Assembly (NCBI RefSeq): GCF_012910715.1
Contig: NZ_JABBHF010000001.1
Coordinates: forward strand, 565,170 to 629,169
Length of the DNA: 64,000 nucleotides
Origin: Flavivirga algicola
Lineage (GTDB): Bacteria; Bacteroidota; Bacteroidia; Flavobacteriales; Flavobacteriaceae
Direction: 5' to 3'
Shown in pieces: positions 45,951 to 54,620 of the stretch; the first letter of the stretch is position 1, and every line of letters begins with the position of its first letter. A program made the position numbers and the translations under genes. Below the pieces are notes generated by a model. That model worked only from the letters and a program-made list of their open reading frames with translations, was not told where the DNA came from and did no database searches.

Positions 45951-46844
45951 TTTCTTGATAAAATGTATACAAACTACACTTCTGCAATGCGCAGCGCCAT
46001 CCTCATGTTTCCCTTTACCTGTATGTGGGTTATAAGATACCACATCTACTAATTCTGCTTGTTTTGCAAACTCCCAACCTTGTTTCTTATAGTGAAAAAA
46101 ATCTAATTTATAGGTACCTATATTTTGAAAAAGCTCTAATATTTTATTTAGCATTTCTTCATCAAACTGTTGAAAAAAACCATGATTTTCAAATTTACCA
46201 AATGGAAAGGTTAGTAATAGAGTTCCTTTATTTTTAAGTACCCGAATCATTTCTCTTACCGCAAGAATATAGTCATAAGACTTTCTATTAATATCTTCAT
46301 TGTGTTTAACGTCATAGCCATAAATTGAATTATCCATATCTATGTGCTCAATAGTGGACTGCGATATTACAACATCAAACAAATTATCTTTGAATACTAT
46401 GTTTCTTAAATCTCCATAAACATAAGAAACACCTTTATTACAAAAGTTATTTGACTCAGGGGCAAATGTAAAAATTGTTAAATCTTTATTTTTTAAGATA
46501 GGGTGATTAACAATAAAATCAAAATTAAAAGTAGAACCTGCGTCTAATAACTTTTGTTTTTTTACATTCAGTTTTGAAAATATCCAGGGGTATTCCACTA
46601 CTCTTTCATCTAATCTATATCCATAATTATTTAAAGGCGCCTTAATTTTGATTTTTTCTAGAAACCCTTGATCGTTTATTGATTTGACAATAACCTCTTG
46701 CTTATATTGATGATATCCTTTCGACCATGGTTCTCTACCCTTATCTATGTATTCCTCAACTTCACGCAATAAAGCTTGTCTATCATTTTTATTTTTCTTT
46801 TCCTTATTCTTTCTTAATATATATTTAGCAACCTTTTTAAGCAT
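45948..46844 (-). CDS. SAM-dependent methyltransferase-like protein (inserted gene)
   Basis: A 298-residue protein. The Rossmann core is at about 115-210: QKLLDAGSTFNFDFIV, LFDVVISQSTIEHIDMDN and GTLLLTFPFGKFENHGFFQQFDEEML, as in Methyltransf_11 with a divergent glycine loop. A Lys/Glu-rich N-terminal helix precedes it. The gene is bracketed by the two copies of the 23-bp junction repeat, so it was probably inserted between the acyltransferase and methyltransferase genes, leaving a footprint. Confidence 0.72.
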   Translation of the reverse strand: MLKKVAKYILRKNKEKKNKNDRQALLREVEEYIDKGREPWSKGYHQYKQEVIVKSINDQGFLEKIKIKAPLNNYGYRLDERVVEYPWIFSKLNVKKQKLLDAGSTFNFDFIVNHPILKNKDLTIFTFAPESNNFCNKGVSYVYGDLRNIVFKDNLFDVVISQSTIEHIDMDNSIYGYDVKHNEDINRKSYDYILAVREMIRVLKNKGTLLLTFPFGKFENHGFFQQFDEEMLNKILELFQNIGTYKLDFFHYKKQGWEFAKQAELVDVVSYNPHTGKGKHEDGAAHCRSVVCIHFIKK

Positions 46845-46864
46845 TTTTTATTTTTTTGGTGGGT

Positions 46865-46912
46865 TTAGCAAGATTTCCTGCTATGATAGTTAGTAGTTTC
46901 TTCCCAAATCAT
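46865..46912 (-). pseudogene. Remnant start of the methyltransferase gene (MIWEET...)
   Basis: On the minus strand, ATG-ATT-TGG-GAA-GAA-ACT repeats the first codons of the gene at 45089-45946 (Thr to Ile at codon 2), then diverges and stops after 15 codons (TAA at 46865-46867). It is most easily read as a leftover of a gene duplication or insertion, with no function. Confidence 0.7.
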
Positions 46913-46916
46913 ATTA
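46894..46916 (-). repeat. Junction repeat, copy B
   Basis: A 23-bp near-copy of 45928-45950. It starts with the stop codon of the acyltransferase gene and goes on into the remnant start codons, so both copies have the same architecture: TAA, T, ATGAYTTGGGAAGAAACTA. Confidence 0.9.
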
Positions 46917-47573
46917 CCTTTCGCTTTCAGAAATTGTTCTAATGATTTGAGCTGGGTTACCAGCCACTATTGTCCAATCAGGCACATCTTTAGTAACTAC
47001 ACTTCCTGCTCCAATTATTGCCCCTTTTCCTACAGTTACTCCTTTTAATATGGAAGCACCAAAATTTATCCATGCATAATCTTTAATTATAATTGGATTT
47101 GTTTTTATGCTACCCTTCGTTTCCCAATGTCCAGTAGACAACATCTCTTTATACCTGACTGCCCTTTCTAAATAATTTATTTCGTGAGAATCAGTGTCAA
47201 CAATACTCACATTATGAGATATCAATACATTATTGCCTATTGTTAATGATTCTCCAGACCATAATCTAGCTCCTTCTCCAACATAACAATGATTACCAAT
47301 TACTATTTTACCTCCATACTTAAAAATTAAGAGCCCCCCTCTAATATGTGTATTATCACCAATAACGACATTAGACTTATCATTCTGCAAATTCTCTATA
47401 CTGGATTCTCTATAAAAAACAGAACTATCACTAATTAATGCTTGTTTCGAAAGACTTTTAGTTTCATTTTTCTGTAATTCCATATCGATTAAATCAATAC
47501 CTATAGAATCAATAATGTTCTTTTTGCCAAAGACCTTAAAAATAAATTCTAAAATTAATCTTCTCATTTCCAA
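46914..47573 (-). CDS. Left-handed beta-helix acyltransferase (hexapeptide repeat)
   Basis: A 219-residue protein. From about residue 70 it shows hexapeptide repeats (VVIGDNTHIRGGLLIF, VIGNHCYVGEGARLWSG, LTIGNNVLISHNVSIVDTDSH) and ends PDWTIVAGNPAQIIR. The His in VDTDSHEIN is in the place of the catalytic His of the WcaF/CysE-type transferases. It would acetylate a sugar of the glycan. Its stop codon begins the junction repeat. Confidence 0.87.
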   Translation of the reverse strand: MEMRRLILEFIFKVFGKKNIIDSIGIDLIDMELQKNETKSLSKQALISDSSVFYRESSIENLQNDKSNVVIGDNTHIRGGLLIFKYGGKIVIGNHCYVGEGARLWSGESLTIGNNVLISHNVSIVDTDSHEINYLERAVRYKEMLSTGHWETKGSIKTNPIIIKDYAWINFGASILKGVTVGKGAIIGAGSVVTKDVPDWTIVAGNPAQIIRTISESER

Positions 47574-47620
47574 ACAGTAATATACCCTCTTATACTTCTC
47601 TTGATTGTTTCTTAATTAAA

Positions 47621-48532
47621 TCAAAACTTTAACATTCTTTTAATATAGTATTTTAAACTGTAAATACTATTTTTCTTTCTTTTTTTTGAAGTAATACTAT
47701 CTGTTTTTGTAAAATAATTTAGCATTAATTCATAAAAATCAATATCTATAACTTCTTTTTTTGATAAAACCATTTTACTACTCATTAATGTACTATAAAC
47801 AGTTTCTGTACCACAATTTTCACCGCTACCATCCAAACCAATATTAGTTATCAAAGGTTTAGTTGGAAATAAACCTAATCCATTCCTTAAAAAAACTGAG
47901 TAGTACCATTTAATTGCCCAAGATTTTGGGTTGTTAAGCATAGCCGCATAGTCATAATCTGCAAAATTAAACCTAGATTTTAAGAAAAAATGATTCTGAA
48001 TTTGTTCCTTATTTTTTATACTAATATCTAATATGTTCCATCTATCTTTCCATGTTGCCCATCCCCAAGAGCTTGTTGCTAAAGGTGATAAAAAAGTATC
48101 AACCCTGTTAGTTTCCAAAGGGAACTGAAAAGCATTTATTGAATATACATTTTGTTCCTTTTTATACATCTCAAGGCCTTCATTACAATAAGTTAAAAAA
48201 TATGGTGAACTTATTAAATCATCTTCTAAAACTATAATATTACCGTATTTATTAACAATTGTGGTAATACCATCTATGACATTTTTAAAAAGCCCTAAAT
48301 TTTCATCTCTTTCAATTATTACAATTTCTTTACACCACTTTTTTTTTCTTACAATTTGCCTGACTTCACTTATTTTATTAATTTCTTCAATAGGAGCATT
48401 TGGTTTAGGTCCATCGCAATAAATATACAAAACACTCTTATTCGCATATTTATTTAACATTAAAGCATTTAAAGTCTGCTCTGTGTGCCATGGGCGATTG
48501 TAAACAAATAATATAACGGGTGCAAGATTCAT
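47621..48532 (-). CDS. GT2-like / GNT-I-like glycosyltransferase
   Basis: A 303-residue GT-A protein beginning NLAPVILFVYNRPWHTEQTLNAL, with metal site IIVLEDDLISSPYFLTYCNEGL and later SSWGWATWKDRWNI. The FVYNRP and LEDD combination is found in bacterial sugar transferases resembling GNT-I of the GT13 type. Donor and acceptor are not known. Starts 1 bp after the stop of the FkbM gene in transcription order. Confidence 0.78.
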   Translation of the reverse strand: MNLAPVILFVYNRPWHTEQTLNALMLNKYANKSVLYIYCDGPKPNAPIEEINKISEVRQIVRKKKWCKEIVIIERDENLGLFKNVIDGITTIVNKYGNIIVLEDDLISSPYFLTYCNEGLEMYKKEQNVYSINAFQFPLETNRVDTFLSPLATSSWGWATWKDRWNILDISIKNKEQIQNHFFLKSRFNFADYDYAAMLNNPKSWAIKWYYSVFLRNGLGLFPTKPLITNIGLDGSGENCGTETVYSTLMSSKMVLSKKEVIDIDFYELMLNYFTKTDSITSKKRKKNSIYSLKYYIKRMLKF

Positions 48533-49270
48533 TTAAATTCGATTATCTTTAAAAAACAGTGTATTAAATGTTCTTGCTATCAACTGATAGTCATTCGAAT
48601 TCAAAAATTTATACACGTCACTTTTTAAAGGAAGTTCAATAAGTTCATGTTTTTTTAAGTCTTCAACTAAAACTATTTTGGGTCTATATCTATTCCAATC
48701 ATTAGATTCAATCACTTCTAGATCAAGCCCCTCAACATCAATAGTAATAAAATCGATTTTATTACTGTTTATTAAATATTTATCTAAAACCTCTTTTAAA
48801 GAATAGGTTAAAATCTTTTTTTCTTCAATTACTTTATAATTCCTTATCCCATCTTTCTTACTGGCTTCCTCTTTTGAGAATGTATTTAATGCCGGTTCAT
48901 TAAACATATAGTAAGTCAAAACTCTGTTTTCTTTAGATATACCAATTTCAAGATTAATATCATCAGGACGCTCTTTTTTGAATGCATCCATACTATTTGG
49001 CATGGCATCTATATTTATACCTCTCCATCCTCTTTTGTAGAATTTATTAGTATTAGAAAAACGTTTTGGATGATGTGCGCCAATGTCTACATAAAAGCCA
49101 TATTCCATTTCATTGAATATTCTATCCAAAATACAATCTTCACCTTCTTGCGAATACGATATGGTTGCATATTCTAACCGTTTCTCATAATCGGTAATTA
49201 CTTGTTGATAAAAAAAGTTTTTAATTTTTTTAGGAACTACAACGTTTAATATATTTTTTAAAATTTCCAT
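48533..49270 (-). CDS. FkbM-family SAM-dependent methyltransferase
   Basis: A 245-residue protein matching the FkbM type: SQEGEDCILDRIFNEMEYGFYVDIGAHHP, WRGINIDAMPNSMDAF and the closing FITIDVEGLDLEVIESNDW. FkbM-type enzymes O-methylate hydroxyls in polyketides, and in polysaccharide loci the sugar hydroxyls. Nearby methyltransferase genes at 45089 and 49283 give this locus a methylation theme. Confidence 0.87.
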   Translation of the reverse strand: MEILKNILNVVVPKKIKNFFYQQVITDYEKRLEYATISYSQEGEDCILDRIFNEMEYGFYVDIGAHHPKRFSNTNKFYKRGWRGINIDAMPNSMDAFKKERPDDINLEIGISKENRVLTYYMFNEPALNTFSKEEASKKDGIRNYKVIEEKKILTYSLKEVLDKYLINSNKIDFITIDVEGLDLEVIESNDWNRYRPKIVLVEDLKKHELIELPLKSDVYKFLNSNDYQLIARTFNTLFFKDNRI

Positions 49271-49282
49271 AGTAATTCTTTA

Positions 49283-49975
49283 TCAAAATCCACCACCAAT
49301 TGGTAGTGTTGGTTGAATGGATAGCGGTTTTAAATTAATCTCTCTATCCATAAAAATACTAGTAGTCCAGGAGTAATTATTAATTGGACCTAACCCATGA
49401 AAATCTACCTCTATAAATCCATGCTTCCTAAAATTCTTAGCGATATCAGGATGCCTATCACTATTATCTAAAATAATTAATCCTCCTTTATTAATTAAAC
49501 TAAAAACCTCTTTAGAACACGCCTCTCTTTTGATGCCATCAATTAGAATAATATCAAATTTAATAGATAATTTGGTTGGTTCTGTAGCATAATTAGTCTC
49601 TGACAAAAAAAGGTATTGATTACTAATGTTATACTTTTTAACCTGTTCATACCAAGTTTTATTATGCTCTACAGAATAAATGGTTTTTACTTTTTCTGAA
49701 AAAAACAAAGATGAATTTCCTGCTCCCCATTCTAACATTATTTTGTCCGACAAATCTAATTGAGACAAGTATTCAATTGCTGGGTATGTAAACCAAGGTA
49801 TAGGTTTTTTCTCGGCATTTATAGACATTTCTGTGCGTGCACTTTCTAAATGGCCATAACCAATTTCCAACAATTTGCTTGCTGCTGTATATTCGAAACT
49901 TTGAGGGTTATCTTTAATTAACCTAAAGCCCAACATCTTCAATGCATAACGAATCGTGTTCTTAATGAAATTCAT
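49283..49975 (-). CDS. Methyltransferase-like protein of a polysaccharide locus
   Basis: A 230-residue protein with a Rossmann-like core: IMLEWGAGNSSLFFSEKV (about 80), IYSVEHNKTWYEQV, IILIDGIKREACSKEV and GLIILDNSDRH. It is similar in design to the protein at 35895-36617. It may methylate the glycan or act as a sugar-tailoring enzyme; the exact reaction is not recognised. Its start overlaps the end of the ABC ATPase gene by 14 bp. Confidence 0.66.
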   Translation of the reverse strand: MNFIKNTIRYALKMLGFRLIKDNPQSFEYTAASKLLEIGYGHLESARTEMSINAEKKPIPWFTYPAIEYLSQLDLSDKIMLEWGAGNSSLFFSEKVKTIYSVEHNKTWYEQVKKYNISNQYLFLSETNYATEPTKLSIKFDIILIDGIKREACSKEVFSLINKGGLIILDNSDRHPDIAKNFRKHGFIEVDFHGLGPINNYSWTTSIFMDREINLKPLSIQPTLPIGGGF

Positions 49976-51248
49976 GCTCTATTAATATATAGCCTTGATT
50001 ACTTTCTATAATACGACCAGTGTTGAAAAAATCACCATTTTCTACTTCGAAAGAACCTGCATTGATTACCCAATCTGAAATATTTTGATTTTCACTAGCA
50101 AATAGTGTAAAATGATATGTTCCCGACTGAAAAGGAATTGCCGGAATGCGAATCTTAACCAATTTTGTTTCAACAGATTTAAATTCAATAACTTGGTTAG
50201 TTAAGTCATTACTAAATATGGTTAACCTTCTAGATTGATCATCATCAATACCAACAGAAATTCTAATATTTTTTAAGTTATTAGTTGTAATATTTTGAAC
50301 TTTTAAAACCATTTTATATGCCAATCCAGATTGAATCAAGTTTATTTTTTCACCTTTTATGTTTTCAAACCAGTAATCTAAAAACTTTAATTTCCCATTA
50401 CCTTTTCTATCAGCTCTACTTATTAATTTCTGTTCTACTTCTTTATTTCTAAACTTCTTTAGATAATAAGAAATGACTTCATCGGTTGCTCCGTCAATAT
50501 CTATTTTTCCATTATCTAGCAGCATAACCCGTGTACACAGGTTTTGTATTGAGGCCATATTGTGACTTACAAACAATATAGTACGTCCTTCCCCTTTACT
50601 AATATCCTGCATTTTACCAATAGCTTTTTTCTGAAACTCAGCATCTCCTACCGCCAATACCTCATCTATCACTAAAATATCTGGTTCTAAAAAAGCTGCG
50701 ACAGCGAAAGCCAAACGAACCGTCATTCCTGAACTATACCGCTTTACAGGTGTATCAATATAACGATGGCATCCTGAAAACTCAATAATATCATCAATTT
50801 TTGATGCTATTTCTGATTTGGTCATTCCTAAAATAGCTCCGTTCAAAAATACATTTTCACGACCTGTCATTTCACCATGAAATCCTGTGCCTACTTCCAA
50901 TAAAGAAGCAATGCGCCCCTTCATTTTTATTTCTCCCGTTGTAGGGCTTGTTACTCGCGATAATACTTTTAATAAGGTAGATTTTCCAGCACCATTTTTA
51001 CCGATAATGCCTAAGATCTCACCTCTTCTTATTTCGAAATTAATATCCCTTAACCCCCAAACATAACTAGAAGTTCCTTTTTTTGCTCTGTCATTGGTTT
51101 CTCCAATTTTCAAATAAGGATCTTCTTTACCTCGTATTTTACACCACCATCTATTCAAATCGTGGTTTAAAGTGCCAGTACCTATTAGTCCTAAACGATA
51201 TTGCTTAGAAATATCTTCAACTTTTAAAATAATATCTTCCTTCATCAT
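49962..51248 (-). CDS. wzt: Polysaccharide ABC exporter ATPase with C-terminal glycan-binding domain
   Basis: A 428-residue protein: ABC ATPase (about 1-250) with Walker A GKNGAGKST, signature YSSGMTVRLAFAVAAFLEPDILVIDEVLAVGD, then about 175 further residues of a predicted beta-sandwich (about 270-428). The latter is the Wzt-type C-terminal domain, which in the O8/O9a systems recognises the capped non-reducing end of the glycan. The upstream loop EDPYLKIGETNDRAKKGTSSYVWGLRDINFEI is typical of this group. It overlaps the permease gene by 1 bp. Confidence 0.9.
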   Translation of the reverse strand: MMKEDIILKVEDISKQYRLGLIGTGTLNHDLNRWWCKIRGKEDPYLKIGETNDRAKKGTSSYVWGLRDINFEIRRGEILGIIGKNGAGKSTLLKVLSRVTSPTTGEIKMKGRIASLLEVGTGFHGEMTGRENVFLNGAILGMTKSEIASKIDDIIEFSGCHRYIDTPVKRYSSGMTVRLAFAVAAFLEPDILVIDEVLAVGDAEFQKKAIGKMQDISKGEGRTILFVSHNMASIQNLCTRVMLLDNGKIDIDGATDEVISYYLKKFRNKEVEQKLISRADRKGNGKLKFLDYWFENIKGEKINLIQSGLAYKMVLKVQNITTNNLKNIRISVGIDDDQSRRLTIFSNDLTNQVIEFKSVETKLVKIRIPAIPFQSGTYHFTLFASENQNISDWVINAGSFEVENGDFFNTGRIIESNQGYILIEHEFH

Positions 51249-52114
51249 TATACGGTATCAATAAAACTTTTCTCTGTCTTATTAAAAACTATCAAGCCAA
51301 ATAAAAATACTAAAACACTAATTAATGAAACGTAAAGCATTTTATATAATGAAAAATCTCCAGCTCCTATAGTAATATATCTAAAAGTTTCAATAATCAC
51401 TGCTATTGGATTATACTCAACAACCCATGATATATTTGGTAACTTTTCCTTAAAATAACTTATTGGGTACATAACTGCCGATCCATACATAAGTAACTGG
51501 ACAGCAAATGTTAATAAAAATGTTAAATCTCTATATTTCGTAGTCATAGATGAAATTATCATACCAAAGCCTAAGCCCAATAATCCCATTAATACAATTA
51601 TAATTGGCAACAAAACAATCTCTATTTGCGGTAAAGCATTTGTTGAGCTATGAGTAAAGTATTTAAAATAAATATAAAAAGAAATAAATACTAAAAGTTG
51701 AATTCCAAATTTTAATATATTGGAAATAACAACAGACAAAGGCATAACTACCCTTGGAAAATACACTTTTCCAAAAATGTCTTGATTTTTAACAAACGTA
51801 TTACTTGTTCCTGTTAAACATAGTTTAAAATAGTTCCAAGAAGTTATGCCTGCAAGGTTAAACAGAAAAGGAGGCATACCATTACCTGTGGGTATACTTG
51901 CCAGATTGTTAAAAATTAATGTAAAAATTAATGATGTAAGTAGTGGTTGAACAAAATACCACAAAGGCCCGAGAATGGTTTGTTTGTAAACTGTAACAAT
52001 GTCTCTTTTAACAAATAGCAATACTAAATCTTTATATCTCCATATTTCTTTAAAATTAAAATCAATTAATCGTTTTTTTGAAGATATTGTATATAGCCAT
52101 TCTTCCTCTTTCAA
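51248..52114 (-). CDS. wzm: Polysaccharide ABC exporter permease
   Basis: A 288-residue ABC-2 type membrane protein with six predicted helices; RDIVTVYKQTILGPLWYFVQPLLTSLIFTLIF and SSMTTKYRDLTFLLTFAVQLLMYGSAVMYP are the Wzm/TagG signatures. It forms the channel with the Wzt-type ATPase and moves undecaprenyl-linked glycan across the inner membrane. Stop overlaps the ATPase start. Confidence 0.92.
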   Translation of the reverse strand: MKEEEWLYTISSKKRLIDFNFKEIWRYKDLVLLFVKRDIVTVYKQTILGPLWYFVQPLLTSLIFTLIFNNLASIPTGNGMPPFLFNLAGITSWNYFKLCLTGTSNTFVKNQDIFGKVYFPRVVMPLSVVISNILKFGIQLLVFISFYIYFKYFTHSSTNALPQIEIVLLPIIIVLMGLLGLGFGMIISSMTTKYRDLTFLLTFAVQLLMYGSAVMYPISYFKEKLPNISWVVEYNPIAVIIETFRYITIGAGDFSLYKMLYVSLISVLVFLFGLIVFNKTEKSFIDTV

Positions 52115-52135
52115 AGTATTTATTTTTTATATTTT

Positions 52136-54616
52136 TTAATATCGCTTTAAACTATCTTTTTTTAACAAATTTTTCAATTTGCTTAAAACATTTTCTTTTT
52201 GGGTTTTCTCATGATAAGCATTTCCATATATCCCATAGCCATAGCCATAGCCATAGCCATAATTATGGTTAGATTTATGTTTATAAAAGTTTAAAACATA
52301 GCTAATATTTTTTAATTCTCCAGATTTGTGTTTTGCATTAACTAGCTCTAACATCCCTTTCTTTGTATAATCTAATCTGACTACAAATAAAGAGGCATCT
52401 GCATATTGGGATAAAATCAAGGCATCGGTTACCAATCCTAATGGAGGCGAATCCAATACTATGATGTCGTATGTTTTCCGTAAATTCAGAACGACATCCT
52501 CCATTATTTCACTCATCAATAATTCTGAAGGATTAGGAGGTATAGGTCCTGATGTAATTACATCTAAATTTTCTATATGACTCTTAAATGTGATTTCTTT
52601 TAATGTTTTATCTCCAATAAAATAATTAACTATACCAATACTATTATCAATATTAAAATCTTCAAAAATTTTAGGCTTACGCAAATCTAAACCTAAAAGG
52701 ATGGTTTTTTTACCAGATAACGCATAAGCACTTGCAACGTTAATAGAACAAAATGTTTTTCCTTCACCACTAACCGACGAGGTAATCATAATTGTACGTC
52801 CTCCTTCTTTATCTGTTTTTTTATAAAAAAACTGTAAACTAGAACGAATAGCCCTAAAGGCTTCAGCTACTGCGGATTTAGGTTTTTCAAATACTATTAA
52901 ATTATTCTCATGATTTAATTTACCTATAAGACCCAAAATAGGAACATTGGATAATCGTTTTATATCTTCAGTTCCATGAATTGTATTATCTAGTAAAAAA
53001 ATAATAAACAAAATTATAATTGGCAGAGATATCCCTAAAATTAGTGCCATCATATAATTTAAGTTTTTATTTGGACCGATTAGACCTCCACCAACATCCT
53101 TAGCTTCATCTATTACAGAAATATCGGATACATTAGCTGCTTTTACTATTGCTGCTTCACTTCTCTTTGCCAAATAAACATTATAAGATTCCTGACTTAA
53201 ATTTAATTTTCGTTGTATTTTCAAATATTCTTGTTGGTCTTCTGGTAAATCTTTGAGTTTACTCTCTAAGTTTACCTTCTTTTTATTTACTATTTCCAAC
53301 TCTATTTGAATTGTTTCTTTAGTTGAATCTAGAATTTCTAACAATACATTCTTCTCCGCATTTATTCTAGCATCTAATTCTTTTAGTGACGTAGAACCTT
53401 CTTGCACCAATTGCTCCAGTTCCTGGCGTTCAATAGCTAAAGATGTAATTTTACCAACAGATGCTATTATATTTCTTTCATCAATACCTACTGAAGTTGG
53501 TGCGGCTATATTTGTATAATTAGTTCTTGTACGTAAATAATTTTCAAGAAAATTCAAATACCTTAATTTAGATTGTATAGTCTCCTTGTTTACATCAAGT
53601 TCAATTATTTTCCCCGAAAGTTGTGACAATTCCTCATCAATATTAAATATTTTGTTCTCTTGTCTAAAGGCATTCATAGTATCTGTTGCTGCCTTCAAAT
53701 CAGTATTAACTATACTTAAAGTACTATCTATAAATTTTATTGTATTAGTAGCATATAAATTTTTACGGTCTAACTCTGCTTTACTCAATATTTGTGTAGT
53801 GGCATTTAAATAATCTACTATTTTGGCTTTATTAACTCCAGTTAAAGAAAGCATTAATACAGATGCCGACTCTTTTGAATACGACCTTGCTTTTATTTGA
53901 CGTTTGTAGCTATTCACAATCGCATCAAAATTCAAAAATTGAATAAAATATTCAGATTCTGGCACTATTTTTATATCAGGTTTCTTTAATAGCTTAAATG
54001 ATGCAAAAGGTAAATCTACTTGCTCTCCAAAATTGAAAACTTTGTTAAACTCACCTGTTTCCACTGATATGGTCTGAATTAATTTATCTTTATATCTCTG
54101 CACTCTTACTAAATCATTTTCAAAATCTATAAATAGCTCATACTGATTTTCACTAATAAATCGAATACCTATGTACTCATTTAGTAATTGCCCTTTTCTT
54201 TTATCAATTACAACTTCAAACGGTGCATTTTTGTATATATCATTTTTTCTATATTTCCCTTCCTTCAAATATCGCATATAAAACTTCAAAGAATCAACTA
54301 CTTTTTCATTATGGTTTCTGGTACTCAATGCTATGATAATTTTACCTACCTTATCCGAAACACCTCCCCAATTAAAAGAAATACTTGTGTTAGCAGTAAA
54401 AAAAGGATTTTGATCATTTTCAACCGATATCAAAGAATTTACATTATAAATATTCTGCTTTCTAACATTAATAGAATATGCAATTATTAGTCCAGTAATA
54501 ATGCATAGCACTATCAGCTTCCAAAACTTCAAAACTTTAAAAACAAAGCCTCGAATATCAAAACTTAAACTTCCAGATTCCTGAAATTCAATATCTTCTA
54601 ATTCATTTTGAGACAT
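52136..54616 (-). CDS. wzc: Wzc/GumC-type polysaccharide co-polymerase with tyrosine kinase domain
   Basis: An 826-residue protein: N-terminal Wzz domain with TM1 (about 30-50), long coiled-coil region (about 270-490), TM2 (about 520-540), and a cytoplasmic BY-kinase domain (about 590-780) with Walker A SSVSGEGKTF, Walker A' LLGLDLRKPKIF and Walker B DIIVLDSPPLG. The C-terminal tail (about 780-800) is a tyrosine-glycine cluster (YGYGYGYGYGIYG) made by a DNA hexamer repeat. Autophosphorylation of that cluster regulates polymer length and export. Paired with wza in the usual order. Confidence 0.93.
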   Translation of the reverse strand: MSQNELEDIEFQESGSLSFDIRGFVFKVLKFWKLIVLCIITGLIIAYSINVRKQNIYNVNSLISVENDQNPFFTANTSISFNWGGVSDKVGKIIIALSTRNHNEKVVDSLKFYMRYLKEGKYRKNDIYKNAPFEVVIDKRKGQLLNEYIGIRFISENQYELFIDFENDLVRVQRYKDKLIQTISVETGEFNKVFNFGEQVDLPFASFKLLKKPDIKIVPESEYFIQFLNFDAIVNSYKRQIKARSYSKESASVLMLSLTGVNKAKIVDYLNATTQILSKAELDRKNLYATNTIKFIDSTLSIVNTDLKAATDTMNAFRQENKIFNIDEELSQLSGKIIELDVNKETIQSKLRYLNFLENYLRTRTNYTNIAAPTSVGIDERNIIASVGKITSLAIERQELEQLVQEGSTSLKELDARINAEKNVLLEILDSTKETIQIELEIVNKKKVNLESKLKDLPEDQQEYLKIQRKLNLSQESYNVYLAKRSEAAIVKAANVSDISVIDEAKDVGGGLIGPNKNLNYMMALILGISLPIIILFIIFLLDNTIHGTEDIKRLSNVPILGLIGKLNHENNLIVFEKPKSAVAEAFRAIRSSLQFFYKKTDKEGGRTIMITSSVSGEGKTFCSINVASAYALSGKKTILLGLDLRKPKIFEDFNIDNSIGIVNYFIGDKTLKEITFKSHIENLDVITSGPIPPNPSELLMSEIMEDVVLNLRKTYDIIVLDSPPLGLVTDALILSQYADASLFVVRLDYTKKGMLELVNAKHKSGELKNISYVLNFYKHKSNHNYGYGYGYGYGIYGNAYHEKTQKENVLSKLKNLLKKDSLKRY
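52233..52260 (-). repeat. Hexamer tandem repeat encoding the Wzc Tyr-Gly tail
   Basis: Near-perfect repeats of CCATAG (about 4.7 units); on the minus strand they read TATGGC, giving Tyr-Gly. The unit is in frame, so copy-number change would add or remove Tyr-Gly pairs without breaking the protein. Confidence 0.88.
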
Positions 54617-54620
54617 AGTT

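Noticed and set aside
52233-52260. Possible CRISPR or regulatory repeat
   Set aside because: The hexamer units have no spacers and are in frame within wzc, encoding Tyr-Gly.
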